From NCBI GenBank assembly GCA_011773795.1, contig WVWW01000007.1:50627-57988 (forward strand): a stretch of DNA of 7,362 nt. Reading direction: 5' to 3'. This DNA comes from Acidobacteriota bacterium (GTDB lineage: Bacteria > Acidobacteriota > Polarisedimenticolia > Polarisedimenticolales > Polarisedimenticolaceae). Both the position numbers and the translations under genes were made by a program. Below are positions 1 to 5,529 of the stretch, piece after piece (position 1 is the stretch's first letter; every line of letters begins with the position of its first letter). A model generated the notes under the pieces. The model was not told where the DNA came from, searched no databases, and saw only the letters and a program-made list of their open reading frames with translations.

Positions 1-492
1 GACAACATCCAATGTCTGTTCACCACACCGAAGCTGCTCGAGGCGTTGTGCGAGAAGGTCTCGCTGCCCAAGATGGGCATCACGGGTATCTTCTGCGGCG
101 GCACGGAGATGAACGCGCAGTTCAACCGCTTCGCGCGCGAAGAGCTCGTGCCCGGAATCGACTTCGTGCCCACCTACGGCAACACGCTGATGGGCCTGGC
201 CTCGCCCAAGCCGTTCGATCCGGCCGACAACTACGCGATCACCTACTACCCGCCGCTGCCCCGCGCGGTGTTCGAGATCGTCAATCCCGACAACCTCGAC
301 GAGAAGCGGGACTACGACGAGCGCGGACGCGTGTTGCTGACCACGCTGACCCGCGAGTTCTTCATGCCGCGCTTCCCCGAGCGCGACGAGGGCTTCCGCG
401 CCAAACCGTGCGAGCGCTATCCCTGGGACGGCGTCCGCGACCTCGGGCTCTACGCGGCGCTGGCGGATTCCGTCACGGTCGGAGTCTACTGA
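1..492 (+). CDS. ANL-superfamily acyl-activating enzyme (PaaK/LuxE-like), C-terminal part
   Basis: The reading frame is open from the left edge, so the start lies outside the window; 163 residues and a TGA stop are visible. The fragment resembles the second half of phenylacetate-CoA ligase, LuxE and EhpF-like adenylating enzymes. A Gly-rich strand (GITGIFCGGTEMN, about 26-38 of the fragment) sits where this family has its 'GGE' element. YGNTLMG (59-65) matches the Tyr-Gly-x-Thr adenylate-binding motif. LTTLTREFFMPRF..RDEG (112-131) matches the 'T-L-tre-PliRYrtgD' stretch carrying the ribose-binding Asp. The family activates a carboxylate with ATP to acyl-AMP, then passes it to CoA or a protein thiol. 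Oddly, only about 32 residues follow RDEG, ending in PWDGVRDLGLYAALADSVTVGVY-type sequence (last 23), so the usual C-terminal lid of about 100 residues with the catalytic Lys appears missing. It overlaps the next gene by one base (TGATG). The family is fairly sure; the substrate is unknown. Confidence 0.72.
   Translation, partial: DNIQCLFTTPKLLEALCEKVSLPKMGITGIFCGGTEMNAQFNRFAREELVPGIDFVPTYGNTLMGLASPKPFDPADNYAITYYPPLPRAVFEIVNPDNLDEKRDYDERGRVLLTTLTREFFMPRFPERDEGFRAKPCERYPWDGVRDLGLYAALADSVTVGVY
481..484 (+). promoter_or_regulatory. Ribosome-binding site for the aldehyde dehydrogenase-like gene
   Basis: GGAG lies 7 nt before the ATG at 492, inside the last codons of the upstream acyl-activating gene. 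Together with the TGATG stop/start overlap it fixes 492 as the start and points to translational coupling. Confidence 0.65.
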
Positions 493-1931
493 TGCTGCAC
501 CTTCCGGTCCTTCGCGCGGGCGTCCCGTACCGCAGCCTGAACCTCAACGTCCTGACGGATGTCCGCAACGGCGAGCCCGTCGCCGAGGTCAGCCAGGCCA
601 ATCGAGGCCTCCTGTCGCGCGACCTGCTGCGCATGCCCGAGCACCGGGCCGCGTTGCGGGATCTCGAAACCGAAGAGCTGATCGAGAAGTGCGGTGTGGC
701 TGCGGGTCTGTTCCACGACGGGGATCTGCCGCTCGAGCCGGGAGGCGATGTGCTGCAATCGCCCGAAGATTTCGTGCGCAGCCAATCCGCCACGACGGGT
801 ATGCCCGAGGCGCTCTGCCGCGCCAACATGGAAAAGATTCGCTTCGTGATGGCCGAGATGCGCCGCGTTCTGGCCGGGTTGACCCGCGGCGTCGACCTCG
901 GCGTCCTGGATCGCGGCTTCTGCACGGAGGGTGGTCGCACGGTCAGCTATTGCGGCGAGGCTGATGCGCTCGGGGCCGTCTTGCCCTCCAACTCGCCCGG
1001 CGTTCACTCACTCTGGATTCCGTCCGTGGCGCTCAAGGTTCCGGTCGTGCTCAAGCCCGGTAGCCAGGAGCCGTGGACCCCGTTGCGCATCGCCAACGCG
1101 TTGCTGGCCGCCGGTTTCCCCGCCGCTACCGTCGGTTTCTATCCGGCCGACCACTCTTGCGGGATCGAGATCCTGTTGCGCACCGATCGCTCGATGCTGT
1201 TCGGCGACGAGAACACCGTCCGGGCGTGGCGTCGCGACAGTCGGGTGCAGCTACACGGCCCGGGTTGGAGCAAGGTGATCTTCGGCGCCGATCGCGCCGG
1301 GGAGTGGGAAGAGCACCTCGACCTGGTCGAGGCGTCGGTCGCGGCCAACGGTGGCCGGTCCTGTGTCAACGCGTCGGGTGTCTGGACGACGGATCACGGC
1401 GATGCGCTCGCCGAGGGGCTTGCCGAGCGCCTCGTCAAGACCGAGGCACGGCCGCTCGACGATCCGCAGGCCGGTATCGCGGCGTTCTCGAACCCGCAGG
1501 TCGCCCACCGGATCAGCGAGTTCATCGATTGCCAGCTCGGGATTCCCGGCGCCGAGGACGTGACGGCGAGGTTCCGCCCCGAAGGCCGCATCGCGGAGCT
1601 CGACGGGTGTACCTTCCTGCTGCCCACCGTGATCCGCTGCAACGACCCCGGTCATCCGCTGGCGGCGTCCGAGTTGTTGTTCCCGTTCGTCAGTGTCGTG
1701 GAGATGGACCAGGGTCGGCTCGCCGAGTCGATCGGCCCGACGCTCGTGGCCAGCCTGATCAGCGACGATCCCGCGCTGCGGCGCGAGCTGATGATCGCCC
1801 GCCACGTCGACCGGCTCAATCTTGGCGCGTTACCGACGAACGTGGTTTCCTGGGATCAGCCACACGAGGGCAACCTCTTCGAACACCTGTACCGCCAACG
1901 GGCATACCAGGAGGAAGCTCGCGCTTCCTGA
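492..1931 (+). CDS. Aldehyde dehydrogenase-superfamily protein, probable acyl-CoA/acyl-thioester reductase
   Basis: 479 residues. The start at 492 is chosen because it gives a TGATG coupling with the preceding stop and has GGAG at 481-484, 7 nt upstream; the frame is open further 5' but overlaps the preceding gene. Residues 1-150 form a poorly conserved N-terminal region. Residues 160-215 have the aldehyde dehydrogenase NAD-binding pattern (GAVLPSNSPG, then PVVLKPGSQEPWTP and AGFP). Cys291 in NGGRSCVNASG is the expected catalytic nucleophile. SELLFPFVSVVE (393-404) matches the 'EiFGPv' segment. Where oxidising enzymes have the general-base Glu (LELGGK), this protein has LHGPGWSK (254-261), as in acylating or LuxC-like enzymes that release or take up the acyl group as a thioester. 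I infer NAD(P)H-dependent reduction of the product of the upstream acyl-activating enzyme to an aldehyde. The EhpF/EhpG pair proposed in phenazine biosynthesis is a known parallel. The superfamily is sure; direction and substrate are inferred. Confidence 0.85.
   Translation: MLHLPVLRAGVPYRSLNLNVLTDVRNGEPVAEVSQANRGLLSRDLLRMPEHRAALRDLETEELIEKCGVAAGLFHDGDLPLEPGGDVLQSPEDFVRSQSATTGMPEALCRANMEKIRFVMAEMRRVLAGLTRGVDLGVLDRGFCTEGGRTVSYCGEADALGAVLPSNSPGVHSLWIPSVALKVPVVLKPGSQEPWTPLRIANALLAAGFPAATVGFYPADHSCGIEILLRTDRSMLFGDENTVRAWRRDSRVQLHGPGWSKVIFGADRAGEWEEHLDLVEASVAANGGRSCVNASGVWTTDHGDALAEGLAERLVKTEARPLDDPQAGIAAFSNPQVAHRISEFIDCQLGIPGAEDVTARFRPEGRIAELDGCTFLLPTVIRCNDPGHPLAASELLFPFVSVVEMDQGRLAESIGPTLVASLISDDPALRRELMIARHVDRLNLGALPTNVVSWDQPHEGNLFEHLYRQRAYQEEARAS
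1912..1929 (+). other. Perfect 7-bp hairpin at the stop codon of the aldehyde dehydrogenase-like gene
   Basis: AGGAAGC (1912-1918) and GCTTCCT (1923-1929) can form a 7-bp stem with a TCGC loop. The stem takes in half of the AGGAGG sequence at 1909-1914 and the first base of the TGA stop at 1929-1931, and lies just before the alcohol dehydrogenase start at 1942. No T-run follows, so it does not look like a terminator. It could tune coupling between the two genes, or be chance in GC-rich DNA. Confidence 0.35.
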
Positions 1932-1941
1932 GATCTCTCCG

Positions 1942-3108
1942 ATGCCGAAAACTCCGGACAACAAGCTCTTCGATGCGACCGGCCACTGGGAGGTGCGATT
2001 CGACGAGACGCGGGTCGTCTTCGGCGCCGGCGAGATGGATCGTCTGGGCGGACTCGCACGGGATCTTGACAGCCGCAAGGCGCTGGTCGTGACCGATGCG
2101 GGGTTGCGCGGCGCCGGGCACGTCGATCGCGCGATCCAATCGCTCGACGGGGCCGGTGTCCGTGCGGTCGTCTTCGATCGAGTGGATCGGAACCCCTCGT
2201 CGGCGCATGTCGAGGCCGGCCGCGAGCTCGCGGCGTCCGAGAATATCGATTGCATCATCGCCCTCGGCGGTGGCAGCGCGATGGACTGTGCCAAGGGCAT
2301 TAATTTCGTGCTCACCAACGGTGGTCGGATGGAAGATTACTGGGGCACCGGCAAGGCGGCGCAGGACATGCTGCCCTCGATCGGGATCCCCACCACGGCC
2401 GGAACCGGCAGCGACGCCCAGTCCTACGCGTTGATCAGCCACGGGAAGACCGGCGCCAAGATGGCCTGCGGCGACCGCAAGGCAAAGTTCCGCACGGTGA
2501 TCCTCGACGACACGTTGACGCGCAGCCTGCCGCGCGATGTTGCCGGTGTCGCCGGCGTCGATGCGATTTCTCACGCGGTCGAGAGCTATGTCTGCACACG
2601 CTCCAATCCGGTCTCGCGGCTGCTCGGCCGGGAGGCGTGGAAGCTGATCGACGCCAACTTCGAGGCGACCCTGGCCGGTGACGACGCCGGAGCGCGCGGC
2701 TCGATGCTGCTCGCCTCGCATATCGCGGGCGCGGCCATCGAGCACTCGATGCTGGGTGCCGCGCATGCCTGCGCCAACCCGCTCACCGTGCATTACGACG
2801 TAACCCACGGGATCGCCGTCGGATTGGTTCTTCCGCACGTGATGAGCTTCAACGCCGAGCACGTCGGTGAGCGCTACGACGAGTTGTGTCCCGCCGAGGA
2901 AGGGGATGAGCCCGGCGAGGCGTTGCGCCGCCGGATCATGGAGCTACGCACCGTTTCGGGTCTTCCGATCCGTATTTCCGACTGCCGGGTGCCTCGCGAC
3001 TCGCTCGATCGCCTCGCGGGTGAGGCCAACCAGCAGTGGACGGCACGATTCAACCCGCGGCCGGTGACGCCGGCCGACATGCTCGAGTTCTATGAAGCGG
3101 CTTACTAG
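1942..3108 (+). CDS. Iron-type (group III) alcohol dehydrogenase
   Basis: 388 residues, the normal length for this family. The cofactor-binding motif GGGSAMDCAK lies at 109-118 and TTAGTGSD at 151-158. All four metal ligands are in place: Asp207 and His211 (DAISHAVESY), His275 (GAAHACANPL) and His289 (THGIAVGLVLPH). Their spacing of 4, 64 and 14 is close to that of FucO. The C terminus has the family's NPRPVT element (371-376). The enzyme should be a cytoplasmic NAD(P)-dependent dehydrogenase interconverting an alcohol and an aldehyde with Fe2+ or a similar metal. The start at 1942 lies 10 nt after the previous stop. Its ribosome-binding site is weak close by (GAGA, 1930-1933), whereas a strong AGGAGG at 1909-1914 is too far away in linear distance, so translational coupling is likely. 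Following an acyl-activating enzyme and an aldehyde dehydrogenase, it probably reduces the aldehyde to the alcohol. The last 17 bases overlap the next gene. Confidence 0.93.
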   Translation: MPKTPDNKLFDATGHWEVRFDETRVVFGAGEMDRLGGLARDLDSRKALVVTDAGLRGAGHVDRAIQSLDGAGVRAVVFDRVDRNPSSAHVEAGRELAASENIDCIIALGGGSAMDCAKGINFVLTNGGRMEDYWGTGKAAQDMLPSIGIPTTAGTGSDAQSYALISHGKTGAKMACGDRKAKFRTVILDDTLTRSLPRDVAGVAGVDAISHAVESYVCTRSNPVSRLLGREAWKLIDANFEATLAGDDAGARGSMLLASHIAGAAIEHSMLGAAHACANPLTVHYDVTHGIAVGLVLPHVMSFNAEHVGERYDELCPAEEGDEPGEALRRRIMELRTVSGLPIRISDCRVPRDSLDRLAGEANQQWTARFNPRPVTPADMLEFYEAAY

Positions 3109-3117
3109 AACGATCCT
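3085..3117 (+). repeat. Gene junction A: 17-nt overlap resembling the junction at 5479-5529
   Basis: GAGTTCTATGA at 3085-3095 carries the ATG (3092) of the first propeller gene, and TAGAACGATCCT at 3106-3117 carries the stop of the alcohol dehydrogenase gene. Both elements recur in the same order at the second propeller gene. Only a weak ribosome-binding site (GAG, 3085-3087) precedes the ATG, so coupling or re-initiation is likely. Confidence 0.5.
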
Positions 3118-4192
3118 CTTGGCCTTGTTGCTCGCGGCGGCACCGGTATGGGGTGACCACTGGAACCTGTTCCGTGGCGACCCCCAGCTGCGCGGCCGCG
3201 CCGCCGTGCTGCCCGAGAAACTCGATCCTCTGTGGTTGTTCGAGGTCGAGGAGGGGATCGAGTCCGGGGCGGCGATCGTCGACGGCGTCGTCTACGTGGG
3301 TGCCCTCGACGGGAAGCTGTATGCCGTCGCGCTCGCCGACGGAAGCCTGTTGTGGTCCTACCAGGCGACGGACGAGATCAAGGCGTCCCCCTCGGTCAAC
3401 GCGGGCACGGTTTACATCGGCGATGCCGCCGGCGTGTTCCACGCGGTCGATGCGAAGAGTGGGAAGGCCCGCTGGACCTTCGAGGCGGAGTCGGAGATCG
3501 TCTCGTCGGCGAATTTCCACGAAGACCGCATCCTGTTCGGATCGAATGATCAGTTTCTCTACTGTCTCGAGAGTGACGGTACCGTGGCCTGGAAGATCGA
3601 GACCGGCGGCTATGTGTACGGGACGCCGGCGGTGGTTGACGGGGTCGCCTATTCGGCGGGGTGCGACGGCTTCCTGCGTTCCATCGACATCTCGACGGGC
3701 GAGGAAAAGCAGCAGGTCCTGCTCAACGCCTACGTCGGTGCCAGCCCCGCGGTGCGGAACGGCATCGCCTACATGGGCACGTTCGAGAACCAGGTTGTCG
3801 CAGTCGATCTCGCGGCCGGCAAGGTGCTGTGGGCCTACGAGAACCCGGAACGCCAGTTCCCGTATCTCTCCTCGGCGGCGCTGGGCGAGGATCGTCTGTT
3901 CGTCGGCGGCCGGGACAAGTCCGTGCACGCGATCAAGCTCGAAGACGGGACCTCGCTCTGGTCGTACCGGACCAAGGCCAAGGTCGACTCCTCACCCGTG
4001 ATCTCGGGCTCGCGGGTCTACGTCGGTTCGCTGACCGGTGAGCTCTTCGCCTTCGACCTCGAGAGCGGCGAGGTCGAGTGGCGGTTCGATACCGGCTCCG
4101 GCCTGATGGCCACGCCGGCCGTCGCCGACGACCGACTCGTCATCGGCACGGTCGACGGTCAACTCTACTGCTTCGGGGCCGCTCGGCCATGA
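3092..4192 (+). CDS. Exported PQQ-like (BamB-like) beta-propeller protein
   Basis: 366 residues. A signal peptide is evident: MKRLTR, a Leu/Ala core, then APVWG with probable cleavage near residue 21. The rest is a chain of about eight 40-residue repeats from roughly 45 to 362. Each has the PQQ/BamB-type pattern 'sPav.dg.vYvG..dG.lyAvd..tG...W'. Clear copies run at 57-90, 97-130, 137-169, 177-205, 217-249, 258-291, 300-331 and 338-362. The docking Trp is visible at 48, 89, 128, 167, 247, 290 and 330, and is missing in the fourth blade (STGEEKQQ). Repeats of this kind fold into an eight-bladed propeller. There is no sign of the dehydrogenase active-site or heme domain of true quinoprotein dehydrogenases, so PQQ binding should not be assumed. 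A periplasmic scaffold or ligand-binding role is more likely. The start codon lies inside the preceding alcohol dehydrogenase gene (17-nt overlap). The function is unknown. Confidence 0.85.
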   Translation: MKRLTRTILLALLLAAAPVWGDHWNLFRGDPQLRGRAAVLPEKLDPLWLFEVEEGIESGAAIVDGVVYVGALDGKLYAVALADGSLLWSYQATDEIKASPSVNAGTVYIGDAAGVFHAVDAKSGKARWTFEAESEIVSSANFHEDRILFGSNDQFLYCLESDGTVAWKIETGGYVYGTPAVVDGVAYSAGCDGFLRSIDISTGEEKQQVLLNAYVGASPAVRNGIAYMGTFENQVVAVDLAAGKVLWAYENPERQFPYLSSAALGEDRLFVGGRDKSVHAIKLEDGTSLWSYRTKAKVDSSPVISGSRVYVGSLTGELFAFDLESGEVEWRFDTGSGLMATPAVADDRLVIGTVDGQLYCFGAARP

Positions 4193-5520
4193 GTCGCCGC
4201 GAACCCGCAACGGCGGTCGGGCAGAAGCTCGAGAAGACCGAGGTCGGCAGTGTCTTCGTGTCCAACTATCCGCCGTATTCGTTTTGGAGCGAGGAGGCCG
4301 TCGAGAAAGCACGGCGTGCCCTCTCCGCCGGTCCGCTCGACGACCGCCCGCTGGGATTGTACCTGCACATCCCGTTTTGTCGCCGCCGCTGTAAGTTCTG
4401 TTATTTCAAGGTCTACACCGACAAGAACTCGCGGGACATCGAGCGTTATCTCGCCGCGGTTTTGAACGAGGCCCGGTCCTTGCGCGACAAGAAGACAATC
4501 GAGGGGCGGGCGCCCCGTTTCGTCTACGTCGGTGGCGGAACGCCGTCGTTCATCAGCGCGAAACATCTGCGCCGGATGTTCAAGGATCTGAAAGACACGT
4601 TCTCCTGGGACGCGGTGGAGGAGGTCACCTTCGAGTGCGAGCCCGGGACGCTGACCGAGGCGAAGCTCGGAGCGATCCGCGAGGTCGGCGTGACGCGGCT
4701 GAGCCTCGGCGTCGAGAACTTCGACGACGAGATCCTGGAGGAGAACGGTCGGGCGCACGTCTCCAAGGAGATCGACCGCTGCCTGCCCTGGATCGCGAAG
4801 GCCGGCTTCGACCAGCTCAACGTCGATCTGATCGCCGGCATGGTCGGCGAGACCTGGGAGACCTGGCGCGAGACGATCCGCAAGACCGTCGACTTGTCGC
4901 CCGACAGCGTCACGATCTATCAGATGGAGCTGCCGTTCAACACGGTCTACTCGCGCGACGCACTGGGCGGCGGCGGGATAGCCGTCGCCGACTGGGACAC
5001 CAAACGTGCCTGGCACGACTGGGCATTCGAACAGTTCGAGGGGAACGGGTACGAGGTATCCAGTTCCTACACCGTGTTCAAGAAAAACTCGAACACCCGC
5101 TTCACGTACCGTAACTCGTTGTGGCACGGTGCCGATCTGCTCGGGATGGGAGTGTCGTCCTTCTCCCACATCCGGGACGTGCACTACCAGAACCAGACCG
5201 GATGGGACGGGTACATGCAGGCCGTGGAAAACGGCGACACGCCGATCCAGCGAGCTTTCGCCCCGACGAAAGACGAACGGTTGACCCGGGAGCTGATCCT
5301 GCAGATGAAGCTCGGCCGCGTCGATGCGCCGTATTTCATGACCAAATTCGGCGTCGACGTGATGCGGCGTTACGCGGAGGCGTTCTCTCGTCTCCAGGAC
5401 AGCGACATGCTCGAGACCCACGACTCCGGTGCTACCTTGACACGACGGGGACTCCTGCGGGTCGACACGCTGCTGCCCGAGTTCTATGACGAGAGGTACC
5501 AGAATGCGCGTTACACGTAG
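4189..5520 (+). CDS. HemN-family radical SAM protein (coproporphyrinogen III oxidase-like, function unassigned)
   Basis: 443 residues. The start at 4189 makes an ATGA overlap with the previous stop. YLHIPFCRRRCKFCYF (58-73) is the HemN-type radical SAM motif, with Cys64, Cys68 and Cys71 (CxxxCxxC) as ligands of a [4Fe-4S] cluster. GGGTPS (115-120) is the SAM-contact motif. TFECEPGT (147-154), TRLSLGVENFDD (169-180), ENGRAH (185-190) and NVDLIAGMVGET (211-222) follow in HemN/HemW order. A HemN C-terminal domain covers about 355-430 (LTRELILQMKLG to LTRRGLLRVD). After the third Cys comes Tyr-Phe, not the Cys-x-Cys arrangement of true HemN, so oxidative decarboxylation of coproporphyrinogen is not the expected reaction. 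The family also covers heme chaperones, HutW/ChuW heme-opening enzymes, methyltransferases and cyclopropanases. The operon context argues for a dedicated metabolic step rather than housekeeping heme synthesis. It is probably cytoplasmic. The last 17 bases overlap the next gene. Confidence 0.9.
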   Translation: MSRREPATAVGQKLEKTEVGSVFVSNYPPYSFWSEEAVEKARRALSAGPLDDRPLGLYLHIPFCRRRCKFCYFKVYTDKNSRDIERYLAAVLNEARSLRDKKTIEGRAPRFVYVGGGTPSFISAKHLRRMFKDLKDTFSWDAVEEVTFECEPGTLTEAKLGAIREVGVTRLSLGVENFDDEILEENGRAHVSKEIDRCLPWIAKAGFDQLNVDLIAGMVGETWETWRETIRKTVDLSPDSVTIYQMELPFNTVYSRDALGGGGIAVADWDTKRAWHDWAFEQFEGNGYEVSSSYTVFKKNSNTRFTYRNSLWHGADLLGMGVSSFSHIRDVHYQNQTGWDGYMQAVENGDTPIQRAFAPTKDERLTRELILQMKLGRVDAPYFMTKFGVDVMRRYAEAFSRLQDSDMLETHDSGATLTRRGLLRVDTLLPEFYDERYQNARYT

Positions 5521-5529
5521 CACGATCCT
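5479..5529 (+). repeat. Gene junction B: 17-nt overlap resembling the junction at 3085-3117
   Basis: GAGTTCTATGA at 5479-5489 is identical to 3085-3095. TAGCACGATCCT at 5518-5529 matches 3106-3117 at 11 of 12 bases. Here the two elements lie 18 nt further apart, and the extra stretch contains the ribosome-binding sequence and the preferred ATG at 5504. The overlap between stop and preferred start is again exactly 17 nt. Confidence 0.5.
5492..5496 (+). promoter_or_regulatory. Ribosome-binding site that decides the start of the second propeller gene
   Basis: AGAGG lies 7 nt upstream of ATG 5504 but downstream of the alternative ATG at 5486. It therefore supports the shorter protein, which begins directly with its signal peptide. 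Confidence 0.6.

Noticed and set aside
12..491. 5' extension of the aldehyde dehydrogenase-like protein to position 12
   Set aside because: The extension is Arg-rich with no family similarity and lies wholly over the acyl-activating gene. The ATG at 492 has a ribosome-binding site and a stop/start overlap.
1816..2862. 348-codon open frame on the minus strand across the alcohol dehydrogenase gene
   Set aside because: It is antisense to a fully conserved enzyme and its translation is low-complexity, Arg/Gly/Ala-rich sequence typical of a shadow frame.
3050..3928. 292-codon open frame on the minus strand across the first propeller gene
   Set aside because: The + strand frame has regular propeller repeats and a signal peptide. 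The reverse frame has repeats only as a mirror of these.
5486..5503. Alternative upstream ATG for the second propeller gene
   Set aside because: It would add six residues before the signal peptide and has no suitable Shine-Dalgarno; AGAGG at 5492-5496 serves the ATG at 5504.
3092..5520. A heme d1-type pathway (NirJ radical SAM plus NirF-like propeller)
   Set aside because: The radical SAM protein has HemN architecture with a HemN C-terminal domain, not the NirJ type with a SPASM-like domain, and the propellers have PQQ-type repeats. No other nir-like gene is present.
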